Shown here one piece after another: positions 39,188 through 47,108 of a stretch of 64,000 nucleotides of DNA (its first letter is position 1; each line of letters begins with the position of its first letter). The stretch is taken from assembly GCF_000012745.1 (NCBI RefSeq), contig NC_007404.1, positions 930,001 to 994,000 on the forward strand, written 5' to 3'. Below the pieces are notes generated by a model, which saw only the letters and a program-made list of their open reading frames with translations, did not search any database and was not told the DNA's origin. The translations under genes were made by a program, and so were the position numbers. This stretch comes from Thiobacillus denitrificans ATCC 25259 (GTDB lineage Bacteria > Pseudomonadota > Gammaproteobacteria > Burkholderiales > Thiobacillaceae).

Positions 39188-39826
39188 ATGAAAATTCGAG
39201 CAAGTGAAAACAGAGCGAGCGGGCGGATCAAGTCCATCTGCGTGTCGATGTCAGCGGCGGCCCTGCTCGCGCTGCCGGCCGGTGCGGCGCTGGCGGACAG
39301 CAAGGACGGGACCTTTCCGACCGCGGACCAGGTGGGCGGGCAGGTCTATACCGATCCCGTCGGCGTTGGCAAGCAGCTGCCGCTCGACTTCGACGCGTAC
39401 GACATGGACGGCAAAAAGGTCGACCTTGCGGACGCGATCGCGGGCAAGCGGTCGATGGTGGTGTTCTTCATCTCCGCCGTGCCGGTTTCGGTCGAGGAGC
39501 TGGTGAAGATCGAGAACTACGCGCGCTCGCGCGGCAAGGGCATCAACCTCGTCTTCGTCAACGCCGACACGGTCGGCTCCGCCCTGCAGGGCGGGCCGAA
39601 GATGGCCGTGCCGAACACGGTCAAGACCATGCACCTCATCAAGAAGGAGCAGAAGCTCCAGACCCGGCAGCTCTTCGTCGCGCCGAACGACGCGCTGAGC
39701 CCGACCGGCGTCTCGAACCGTCTCGGTTTCCGCGGGCTGCCGACGTCCTTCGTCGTCGACAAGAACGGCGTGATCGAGAAGGTGTTCGTGGGCCCGCAGG
39801 ACTGGAACAAGAAGGGCGCCATCTGA
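39188..39826 (+). CDS. Exported thioredoxin-fold protein without active-site cysteines
   Basis: A 212-residue exported protein (signal peptide through ALPAGAALA-DSK). The body resembles TlpA/AhpC-TSA folds: LPLDFDAYDMDGKKVDLADA, VVFFISAVPVSVEELVKIEN and RGLPTSFVVDKNGVIEKVF. The position of the usual WCxxC is SAVPVS, so there are no redox cysteines in the mature part. A chaperone or metallochaperone role for the next gene product is plausible (inference). It is the first gene of the operon, with GGAGGCG before ATG 39188. Confidence 0.78.
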   Translation: MKIRASENRASGRIKSICVSMSAAALLALPAGAALADSKDGTFPTADQVGGQVYTDPVGVGKQLPLDFDAYDMDGKKVDLADAIAGKRSMVVFFISAVPVSVEELVKIENYARSRGKGINLVFVNADTVGSALQGGPKMAVPNTVKTMHLIKKEQKLQTRQLFVAPNDALSPTGVSNRLGFRGLPTSFVVDKNGVIEKVFVGPQDWNKKGAI

Positions 39827-39861
39827 GCTTCGCTGGTACCGACAGAATCTAGGAGAAAGTA

Positions 39862-41328
39862 ATGAGCATCAACAGAAGGCAGTTCATGAAGAACGCGATC
39901 GCCGCCGGCATGGCGGGAACCGCGACGATGCTGGGATCGCGCAGCGCGTTTTCGGCGGTCCACGACCCGGTTGGCGAGGCACAGGCCGACCTGTTCAGGA
40001 AATTCAAGGGCAACGTCGTGCTGTTGCCGAGCAAGTACGGCGGCTACGTGCAGGCAATGGACCTGTCGACGCCGGAAACGCTGGCCTGGTATTCCTACGG
40101 CCTGCATGGCATCGACATGCCGATTCCCCACCACATCGCTGCCATGCCGTCGAAGGACCCCTACAAGGGCTTCGACTTCTACCAGACGATGCAGCCGCCG
40201 GCGGCGCCCTACGTCAACGAGAACTCGCCCGAGTGGCGCAACCGCGGCGACTTCAAGATGTTCAAGATGCGCTACGACGGCAGCGGCAAGCAGAACTCGA
40301 TCACGGTCGTCAACGACATCGGCGAAACCACCGGCATGTCGCTCGGCGTGCACGTGTCGATCGGTGTCGGTGAAAACGCGAACAAGTACGTCGCCTTCGC
40401 CGACGGCCAGAAGGACATGGTGCTGATCACCGACATCGGCGACAACCCGAAGATCGTCAAGGCCTTCCGCGCCGACTACGATCCCGTCGCGCGCCAGCTC
40501 AACATCAGCCACGTCTTCCCCGATTCGACGACCGGCAAGTTCGACTACGTCGGGCGCAAGGGCATGAAGACGTCGCATGAGGCGATGCTCGGCGAGGAAC
40601 TGATGCCGGCCGACCCGACCGCGGTCTTCGTCGACGCGTTCACTTGGCATCCGACGCTGCCGTTCGGTGCGATCCTGATCCGCCGTCTCGGCTGCTGCGC
40701 GATCGTCGACACGCGGACCTGGGAAGTCGTCTCGCTGCTGTCGACCGCCAAGGGCTCGCCCGACAACTTCCCGCTCGTCAAGCAGACGGGGTTCACCTGG
40801 ACCTTCGCGGTGCCGTCGGTGCTGACGCCGCTGCACGAGGCGGGATTCGTCACCAGCGGGGAGTATTTCGTCGCCTGCAACAACGTGCTGCAGAACAACA
40901 TCGCGGTCTACCGCTCGACCGACGAAAACCCCAACAAGTGGAAGAAGGAGACCTTCGTCGAAGGCTTCGGCACCAAGTACCTGCCGCTGCACATGGGCAA
41001 CGTGCCGGATTCGCGCTTCGCCTTCTTCACGATGTGGGCGCGCAAACCCAACAACGGCTACATCTGCAAGGTCGACACCAAGACCTGGAAAGTCGTCGCC
41101 AAGTGGGATACCGGTCCTGATCCGCACACCTGCGACTGCACCGTCGACGGCAAGTACATGACCACCGTGTACAGCGGGCACCAGGCCGGTCAGTCGGGCC
41201 TCGTGGTGATCAACATCGCCAACGACAAGATCGAGGCGCGTCTGCCGTGTCCGGGCGGCATGCACGACCACGTCGTCGTTCCCGAAAGCTGGGAAGGCCT
41301 GAAGTACTCGCGCAGCACCTCGGTGTAA
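39862..41328 (+). CDS. Tat-exported His-rich beta-propeller enzyme, thiocyanate dehydrogenase / N2O reductase-like
   Basis: A 488-residue protein with a twin-arginine signal (NRRQFMKNAIAAGMAGTATM). The body has repeated propeller-blade strands and many histidines: H82, H90-H91, H164, H217, H239, H263, H325, H377, H422, H440, H468, H470. The HH pair, DPHTCDC and MHDHVVV fit a multicopper site such as that of nitrous-oxide-reductase-like propellers, including the trinuclear-copper thiocyanate dehydrogenases of sulfur oxidisers. It lacks the C-terminal CuA domain of NosZ. Tat export, the His/Met-rich neighbour and SoxXA downstream suggest a periplasmic sulfur-compound oxidation. The exact substrate is inferred, not shown. 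Confidence 0.66.
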   Translation: MSINRRQFMKNAIAAGMAGTATMLGSRSAFSAVHDPVGEAQADLFRKFKGNVVLLPSKYGGYVQAMDLSTPETLAWYSYGLHGIDMPIPHHIAAMPSKDPYKGFDFYQTMQPPAAPYVNENSPEWRNRGDFKMFKMRYDGSGKQNSITVVNDIGETTGMSLGVHVSIGVGENANKYVAFADGQKDMVLITDIGDNPKIVKAFRADYDPVARQLNISHVFPDSTTGKFDYVGRKGMKTSHEAMLGEELMPADPTAVFVDAFTWHPTLPFGAILIRRLGCCAIVDTRTWEVVSLLSTAKGSPDNFPLVKQTGFTWTFAVPSVLTPLHEAGFVTSGEYFVACNNVLQNNIAVYRSTDENPNKWKKETFVEGFGTKYLPLHMGNVPDSRFAFFTMWARKPNNGYICKVDTKTWKVVAKWDTGPDPHTCDCTVDGKYMTTVYSGHQAGQSGLVVINIANDKIEARLPCPGGMHDHVVVPESWEGLKYSRSTSV

Positions 41329-41338
41329 GCGGCGTCCC

Positions 41339-41358
41339 GCCGGCGCTCTGCCGCCGGC
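41339..41358 (+). terminator. Intercistronic hairpin after the propeller enzyme gene
   Basis: GCCGGCG / CGCCGGC stem (41339-41345, 41352-41358) with a six-base loop, then AGGATTTTT. It probably causes partial termination or protects the upstream mRNA, giving more enzyme than downstream cytochromes; the next ATG is 42 bases later. Confidence 0.55.
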
Positions 41359-41399
41359 AGGATTTTTCCGCAAGGGTTGTAACAACCAGGAGATTCCAG

Positions 41400-41816
41400 A
41401 TGACTACGAGCGTTCAGAACCCGCGCGGTTTTTCAGCCGCAGTCCTGGCCGTGCTGTTGAGCATGGCGAGCCCGGCCTGGGCGCACAGCAACGAGCATCT
41501 CGCGACGATGAGCGGCACCCACGGCGGCATGCTGCGGATGGCCGAGATGTATCACTTCGAACTCGTCGTCAAGGACGGCGAGGCGCACGTGTGGGTCACC
41601 GATCACGGCGACGTGCCGCAGTCGACCAAGGGCGCCGTCGCGACGTTGCGCGTCATCAACGGCAGCGAGGCGTTCTCGGTTTCGCTGCAGCCGAGCGGGC
41701 GCAACGAACTCGTCGCGAAGAATGCGCGCCTCAAATCGCGCAAGGGCACGAAGCTGGTGTTGACCGTGAGCATGGACGGCGAAGCCCCGCTCAAGACGCG
41801 TTACGCGATGGATTAG
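41400..41816 (+). CDS. Small exported His/Met-rich protein (metal-binding candidate)
   Basis: A 138-residue protein. The signal peptide ends SMASPAWA, leaving a mature start HSNEHLATMSGTHGGMLRMA with H29, H33, H41, H52 and M37, M44, M47, M50, a pattern seen in periplasmic copper chaperones. The rest is a beta-rich domain (YHFELVVKDGEAHVWVTDHG ... LKSRKGTKLVLTVSMDG) resembling CopC/CusF-sized folds. ATG 41400 follows CAGGAG. A copper-delivery role for the preceding enzyme is inferred. Confidence 0.72.
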   Translation: MTTSVQNPRGFSAAVLAVLLSMASPAWAHSNEHLATMSGTHGGMLRMAEMYHFELVVKDGEAHVWVTDHGDVPQSTKGAVATLRVINGSEAFSVSLQPSGRNELVAKNARLKSRKGTKLVLTVSMDGEAPLKTRYAMD

Positions 41817-41835
41817 CGGACGGCCGCACCGCGTC

Positions 41836-42495
41836 ATGACACTGCCTGCCCGTTTTCCTGCCATTTACTTGCGGCCGCTGCGGTTTCTCGCCGCAGCCTG
41901 CGTCCTGGCGCTGCTGCACGCGCCCCCGTTCGCCGATGCCAGCGGGGTGCCGGCCGAAAATCGCGAACGGCTGATCGCGACCAACAGCTGTCCGGGCTGC
42001 GACCTGCGCGGCGTCGAACTCGCGCAGCAGAACCTTCTCGGCGCCGACCTGCAGCAGGCGGACCTCTCGCGTGCCGATCTGCGCGGCACCTCGTTGCAGG
42101 GCGCCAATCTCGCGGAGGCCCGCCTCGTCGACGTCGACCTGCGCGGGGCGGTGATCGGCGGGACGGCCATGAGCGGCGCCGACCTGCGCGGCGCCAAGCT
42201 GGCGGGCGTCAACGCCAACCGGACGCGCTTCACGCAGGCGGACCTCAGCGGCGCCGACCTCAGCGATGCGCTGCTCGAGCACGCCGATCTCGAGGGCGCG
42301 AGGCTGCACGGGACCCGCTTCACCAACGCCGATCTGTACGAAGCCCGTTTCCTGTTTGCGGAAATGGCGGACACGGATTTTTCCGGCGCAAACCTGCACG
42401 AGGCCGATTTCAGCGACGCCGAGGTGTCCGGCATGCGGACCGACGGCCGCACCACCTGCGTCGACCTGAAGCCCGGGCCGTGCAGGCTCGATTAA
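41836..42495 (+). CDS. Exported pentapeptide-repeat protein
   Basis: A 219-residue protein with a signal peptide (LRFLAAACVLALLHAPPFAD) and about 20 pentapeptide repeats of the A(D/N)Lxx type, for example LLGADLQQADLSRADLRGTS and FTQADLSGADLSDALLEHAD, forming a right-handed quadrilateral helix. Just before the repeats is NSCPGCDLRG, a CxxC that may cap the helix or bind a metal. Its function in the operon is unknown; a structural or scaffold role is possible. Confidence 0.85.
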   Translation: MTLPARFPAIYLRPLRFLAAACVLALLHAPPFADASGVPAENRERLIATNSCPGCDLRGVELAQQNLLGADLQQADLSRADLRGTSLQGANLAEARLVDVDLRGAVIGGTAMSGADLRGAKLAGVNANRTRFTQADLSGADLSDALLEHADLEGARLHGTRFTNADLYEARFLFAEMADTDFSGANLHEADFSDAEVSGMRTDGRTTCVDLKPGPCRLD

Positions 42496-42529
42496 CCCGG
42501 GCGGCGACACCCGAACACAAGGAGCAGTC

Positions 42530-42895
42530 ATGTATCGAATCACCAGAAACGCCCGTGCGCTCGCGTGCCTAATCGCGATCGCGGGCTTGGCGCAGCCCCT
42601 GTATGCAGCGGAATCCAAATCCCCGAGCGGGCAGGAACTTGCCTTCGACAACCGCAAGGGCAATTGCCTCGCGTGCCACATGGTGCCCGGTGACGCGAAA
42701 GCCGTGACTCAGGCGAACATCGCGCCGCCGCTCATCGAGATGAAGGCGCGATTCCCCGATCGCGCGAAACTCTACGCGCAGTTGTGGGATGCCTCGAAGG
42801 CCAACCCCGACAGCCTGATGCCGCCCTTCGGCAAGCACAAGATCCTCAGCGACGAAGAAATCGACAAGGTCGTCGATTACGTCTACGGCCTCTGA
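42530..42895 (+). CDS. soxX: SoxX-like monoheme cytochrome c
   Basis: A 121-residue exported cytochrome with one heme site CLACH (C46-H50) and the SoxX-type continuation APPLIEMKARFPDRAKLYAQ and SLMPPFGKHKILSDEEIDKV, where a Met in LMPPF is the expected distal ligand. SoxX pairs with SoxA. It follows AAGGAG at good spacing and precedes soxA by 26 bases. Confidence 0.88.
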   Translation: MYRITRNARALACLIAIAGLAQPLYAAESKSPSGQELAFDNRKGNCLACHMVPGDAKAVTQANIAPPLIEMKARFPDRAKLYAQLWDASKANPDSLMPPFGKHKILSDEEIDKVVDYVYGL

Positions 42896-42921
42896 CGACC
42901 GCCGGCCCCCATACGGAGACA

Positions 42922-43761
42922 ATGATGAAGAAAACGGTATCAATCCTGTTCTGCCTCGGCGCACTCGTGCTCGCGACCGGCGCCCAGGCGACCACGCCCG
43001 AGGAAGGGCGCGCGAAGATCGTGAAGGCGGTGCAGAAGGCGTATCCCGAGATCAAGTTCGAGGATTACGTGCACGGCGCGATGGCCTTCAGCCCCGACGC
43101 GCTCGCGCAATACGAGGCGATCATGGCTTTTCCGCCTTTCGACGGTGAAATCGAGAAGGGCGCAAAGTTATGGGAAACCCCATTCAAGAACGGGCGGCGC
43201 TACGCCGACTGCTTTCCGCGCGGCGGCAAGAATGTCGCCGGCAACTACCCGCAGTTCGACCGGGCGACGAAGAAGGTCGTGACCTTCGAAATGGCGCTCA
43301 ACCAGTGCCGCACGGCGAACGGCGAAGCGCCCTACAAGCACGGCGACATGAATACGATGGGCGTGCTCACGGCCTACGCGCGGACGCTGTCGGACGGCAT
43401 GAAAATGAACATCAAGGTCGAAGGCGCCGACGCACGGGCCGCGTTCGAGGCGGGCGAGCGCTTTTTCCACCAGCGCCGCGGCCAGCTCAACTTCTCGTGC
43501 GCGGGCTGCCATCTCGGCAACGCTGGCAAGATCCTGCGCACCGAATACCTCTCGATGGCGCCCGGGCAGGCGACGCACTGGCCGGCCTTCCGCGGCGGCG
43601 ACTACACGCTGTTCACGCTGCAGCGCCGCTATGCCGCGTGCAACCAGATGGTGCGCTTCGCGCCGCTGGAAATCGGCGGAGAGGAATACAACAACCTCGA
43701 GTACTACCACAGCTATCTGAGCAACGGTCTGCCGCTCAAGGCGGCGGTGTTCCGCAAATGA
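42922..43761 (+). CDS. soxA: SoxA-like cytochrome c subunit
   Basis: A 279-residue exported protein. One heme motif is present, CAGCH (C193-H197); the N-terminal position has only YADCFPRGG (C97, with C129 a likely disulfide), so it is the single-heme type. C240 in RRYAACNQMVRF is the conserved cysteine that carries a persulfide heme ligand in SoxA. SoxXA normally forms the thioether link to SoxYZ, but soxY, soxZ, soxB and soxCD are absent here, so this pair may serve the propeller enzyme as electron acceptor (inference). Confidence 0.88.
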   Translation: MMKKTVSILFCLGALVLATGAQATTPEEGRAKIVKAVQKAYPEIKFEDYVHGAMAFSPDALAQYEAIMAFPPFDGEIEKGAKLWETPFKNGRRYADCFPRGGKNVAGNYPQFDRATKKVVTFEMALNQCRTANGEAPYKHGDMNTMGVLTAYARTLSDGMKMNIKVEGADARAAFEAGERFFHQRRGQLNFSCAGCHLGNAGKILRTEYLSMAPGQATHWPAFRGGDYTLFTLQRRYAACNQMVRFAPLEIGGEEYNNLEYYHSYLSNGLPLKAAVFRK

Positions 43762-43808
43762 CCCGCGCGCGGACGCAACGCGCCCTTGACCTGATCGAGG
43801 AGAAAACG

Positions 43809-44132
43809 ATGAAGCGAATCCATGACACGCTCCCCGCGCTCGCCGCCGCATTGCTGCTCGGCGTCGGCGGCGTTCCACTGGCCCAGGCCTCCGATGCGCC
43901 GTCGGTCCTGAGCGCCGAAGCGTCCGGCGCGCTCGCGAACGCGGTCTACCTCGTCGACCTGGCGAAGAGCCGGAAATCCCTGTGGACGACCGCAGCCGGT
44001 GCCCTGGAACAGGCGCAGCAAGCGGCGCGGAAGAACGACAGCGGCGCGGTCATCGCGCACGCGACGGTCGCGAGCGAGCAGGCCTTTCTGGGCATGGCGC
44101 AGAGCGACTATCCGCTCGTCCGCGTCGACTGA
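43809..44132 (+). CDS. SoxK-like SoxXA-binding protein
   Basis: A 107-residue exported protein (signal peptide ending PLAQA-SDA). The mature part is a small helical domain: LANAVYLVDLAKSRKSLWTT, AAGALEQAQQAARKNDSGAV and AIVAHATVASEQAFLGMAQ-like pattern, which fits the third small subunit (SoxK/SaxB type) found with some SoxXA cytochromes. It sits directly behind soxA with GAGGAG before its ATG and closes the operon of larger proteins. Confidence 0.68.
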   Translation: MKRIHDTLPALAAALLLGVGGVPLAQASDAPSVLSAEASGALANAVYLVDLAKSRKSLWTTAAGALEQAQQAARKNDSGAVIAHATVASEQAFLGMAQSDYPLVRVD

Positions 44133-44254
44133 CCGTCCGACGGCGGCGCCCGGCTCGGAGCCGTGGCGCGCCGGACCGCTCACCCCCCATATCGCCAAGC
44201 AGCGCGCGACTCGATCGCGTGCCCAACCGCTTTTTGATCGCGTATCCGTAGAAA

Positions 44255-44434
44255 ATGAACACCCTGCTTGCCCTGATGCTGGCTTACGCCCTGGTCTCGA
44301 CGGGCTCCGTCGTGCTTGCGATGCGGCCCGGCGCGAGCCACCTGATCGGGCTGATGTCGCTGCTCTATGCCTTCATCACGCTCGGCCTGCTGGTGTTTCT
44401 CGTCGACCTGATTCAGGCCGCGGCCCGGCTTTGA
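44255..44434 (+). CDS. Small two-helix membrane protein (59 residues)
   Basis: A 59-codon frame starting MNTLLALMLAYALVSTGSVV and ending FLVDLIQAAARL. Two membrane helices are separated by MRPGASHLIG; GC-rich codons match the neighbours. The Shine-Dalgarno is weak (GTAGAAA). It follows the soxK-like gene by 122 bases and converges on prfB. I know no family; a small subunit or quality-control peptide of the membrane is possible. Confidence 0.5.
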   Translation: MNTLLALMLAYALVSTGSVVLAMRPGASHLIGLMSLLYAFITLGLLVFLVDLIQAAARL

Positions 44435-44460
44435 GGCCGGGCTGCGGGTAGGGCGATCGC

Positions 44461-45565
44461 CTAGACGCCTTGTTTGAGGCTTGCTTCGATGAACACGTCG
44501 AGGTCGCCGTCGAGCACTTTCTGCGTCGCGGAGACTTCGACGTTGGTGCGCAGGTCCTTGATCCGCGAATTGTCGAGCACGTAGGAGCGGATCTGGTGGC
44601 CCCAGCCGACGTCGGCCTTGCCGGCTTCGAGCTTGTCCTGTTCGGCCTGGCGCTTGCGCAGCTCGGCTTCGTAGAGCTTCGACTTCAGCATCGACATCGC
44701 CTCGGCGCGGTTCTTGTGCTGCGAGCGGTCGTTCTGGCACTGGACGACGATGCCCGACGGAATGTGCGTGATGCGCACGGCCGAGTCGGTCTTGTTGATG
44801 TGCTGGCCGCCGGCGCCCGACGCGCGGTAGGTGTCGACCCTGAGGTCGGCCGGATTGATCTCGACTTCGATCGAGTCGTCGACCTCGGGATAGACGAACA
44901 CGCTCGCGAACGAGGTGTGACGCCCGCCCGAGGAGTCGAACGGCGACTTGCGCACGAGGCGGTGCACGCCGGTCTCGGTGCGCAGGTAGCCGTAGGCGTA
45001 GTCGCCCTCGATCTTGATCGACGCCGACTTGATGCCGGCGACGTCGCCTTCGGATTCCTCGAGCAGCTCGGCCTTGAAGCCCTTGCGCTCGGCATATTTG
45101 AGATATTGCCGCAACAGCATCGACGCCCAGTCGCAGGCCTCGGTGCCGCCCGCGCCGGCCTGGATGTCGAGGAAGCAGTTGGACGGGTCCGCCGGGTTGC
45201 TGAACATGCGGCGGAACTCGAGCGTCGCGACGTCCTTCTCGAGGCCGTCGATGTCGGCCTGCACCGCCGCGAGCGTGTCGTCGTCGTTCTCCTCGCGCGC
45301 CATCTCGAACAGTTCACCGGCGTCCTTGAGGCCCGAGGTCACGCGGTCGAGCACGAGGACGACGTCCTCGAGCGACTTGCGTTCGCGCCCGAGTTCCTGG
45401 GCGCGCGCGGCGTCGTTCCAGAAATCGGGCGCTTCGGACAGGCGGACGACTTCTTCTAGGCGGTCTTTCTTGACAGGGTAGTCAAAGAAACCCCCTGAGC
45501 TGGGTTGCACGCTCGCTCAAGTCGGCGAGTTTGGCTTCGATCTGATTGAGGCTTTCGGCTTCCAT
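44461..45565 (-). CDS. prfB: Peptide chain release factor 2 (programmed +1 frameshift)
   Basis: RF2 of about 367 residues that releases peptides at UGA/UAA. It starts at ATG 45565 ([20 protein letters not shown]), reads 27 codons to an in-frame TGA at 45484-45482, then shifts +1 to continue [13 protein letters not shown]. The slippery site CTTTGAC and the internal AGGGGG just upstream are canonical: low RF2 stalls at UGA and makes more RF2. The catalytic GGQ is in [16 protein letters not shown] and the stop-reading SPF is in [10 protein letters not shown]. Confidence 0.96.
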
Positions 45566-45579
45566 GATTGTGCGCGTAA

Positions 45580-46863
45580 CTAGGCGGAAAAACCGCGCAT
45601 TATAGCCCACGCGGCAAGCAGCCCGAACGCGGTCGCGGCGAACCCGGCGAGGACATGGCGTCCGGTGCGGTGGCCGCCGATCGCGAGCGTGAGCACGGAC
45701 TTGAAGACGAGGTTGGATAGTATGGCGAGCGTGATTACGTTGGCGAGCGTCGCCGCCGGCAGCTTGTCGAGCCTGTAGAGGCGCAGGCTCGACAGCGTGA
45801 TCGCGTCGACGTCGGTGAGCCCCGAGACGAGCGCGACCGCGTAGGTGCCAAGCGCGCCGAGGCGGTCGGTCAGCCAGGCTGCGGCGAGCAGCACGACCGC
45901 GTACAGGAGGCCGAAGCCGAGCGCCGTGCGCAATTCGGTCGGGTTGCCCATCGCGAGCTCGGGCAATTCACCCTGCGGGCGCAGTCGGCGCACGCCGTAG
46001 GCCGCTGCGAGCCCACCCGCGATCAGGCCGCCGAGCAGTATCGGCAGCAGTGCGGTCAGCACTTCGGGCGCGACGATGGCGGTAAGCACGCCGAGCCGCA
46101 CCAGCACGACCAGATTCGCCAGCACGATGACGGTGACGGCGACCGGGACCATCGCCTCGCTCGCGCGCGCGTGCCGGGTGAACGACAGCGTCGTCGCGGT
46201 CGACGAGACGAGGCCGCCGAGCACGCCGAGCATCGCCGCGCCGCGCTCCTGTCCGATCAGGCGCAGCGCCGCGTAGCCGGCGAGGCTCACGCCGGCGATG
46301 AGGACGACCATCCACCAGATCTGGTAGGGGTTGAGCGCGCCGTAGGGGCCGTGGTTCTCGTTCGGCAACAGCGGCAGAATGATCAGCGCGAGCACCGCGA
46401 ACTGCAGCATCGACAGCAGGTCGCGGCGCGACAGTTTCTGGCTCAGTCCGCGCAGCTCAGGCTTGAAATAGAGCAGCATCGTCGCCGCGATGGCCAGCAT
46501 GACGGCGAGCTGGAGTTCGTCGTGCCAGACCAGAACCCCGAGGCCGTAGCAGAGTACGAGCGCGGCCATGGTCGTCGTCCCCGGGTCGCCGTCGGGCTCC
46601 TGCGGCGCGCGCAGATAGGCCGCGACGATGATGCCGCCGACCGTCAGCAGACCGGCTGCGATCAGCCACGGCGTGCCGAGCGTCGTCGCCAGATGCGCGG
46701 CCAGCACGCCGAACAGCGCAGTCAGTGCGAAGGTGCGCAGACCCGCCTTGGCCGCCGGGCTGCGCTCGCGTTCGAGACCCATTAGCAGGCCGAGCATCAG
46801 CGCCACGGCATAGCGCGGCAGGGTGGCGAGCTCGGGGGGCAGCCAGGCGAGGAGTTCGTTCAT
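45580..46863 (-). CDS. MgtC/SapB-DUF4010 family membrane protein
   Basis: A 427-residue multi-spanning membrane protein. The N-terminal part matches MgtC/SapB (YAVALMLGLLMGLERERSPA, AGLRTFALTALFGVLAAHLA) and the C-terminal half is DUF4010 (GLVSSTATTLSFTRHARASE, VSGLTDVDAITLSSLRLYR). Around twelve hydrophobic helices are visible. Function is unknown; a transport or magnesium-related role is suggested by the MgtC part only. The ATG at 46863 is chosen; the much longer upstream reading is a shadow of the GH15 gene. Confidence 0.85.
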   Translation of the reverse strand: MNELLAWLPPELATLPRYAVALMLGLLMGLERERSPAAKAGLRTFALTALFGVLAAHLATTLGTPWLIAAGLLTVGGIIVAAYLRAPQEPDGDPGTTTMAALVLCYGLGVLVWHDELQLAVMLAIAATMLLYFKPELRGLSQKLSRRDLLSMLQFAVLALIILPLLPNENHGPYGALNPYQIWWMVVLIAGVSLAGYAALRLIGQERGAAMLGVLGGLVSSTATTLSFTRHARASEAMVPVAVTVIVLANLVVLVRLGVLTAIVAPEVLTALLPILLGGLIAGGLAAAYGVRRLRPQGELPELAMGNPTELRTALGFGLLYAVVLLAAAWLTDRLGALGTYAVALVSGLTDVDAITLSSLRLYRLDKLPAATLANVITLAILSNLVFKSVLTLAIGGHRTGRHVLAGFAATAFGLLAAWAIMRGFSA

Positions 46864-47108
46864 CTCGGGCGATTGTCGGGAAAGCGGCGATTGTGAGTCA
46901 ATCCGATCGAATGACAAATCGAGGGCGGCCGGTCCGCGCGCTCGCCAGGCCGCAGCCGTTCGGCGCTGGCGTTGCGACGCTATGCCACCGATAGCCGTGA
47001 CGCGTCCCTGAATGCGGCTCACGGACTGAGCAGGGGCTACATGAGCGAGTAGCGGCGTGGGGGCCGCGAGCGCCGAGGCAGCGCCGTGCAGCGGGGGTCG
47101 CCGGCGCT

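Noticed and set aside
39862-41328. Assignment of the propeller as full nitrous oxide reductase (NosZ) or as SBP56 methanethiol oxidase
   Set aside because: The C-terminal CuA cupredoxin domain of NosZ is missing and the protein is too short; SBP56 proteins usually lie with SCO1/MauG genes and the sequence did not look like them. A thiocyanate-dehydrogenase-like enzyme fits the context better.
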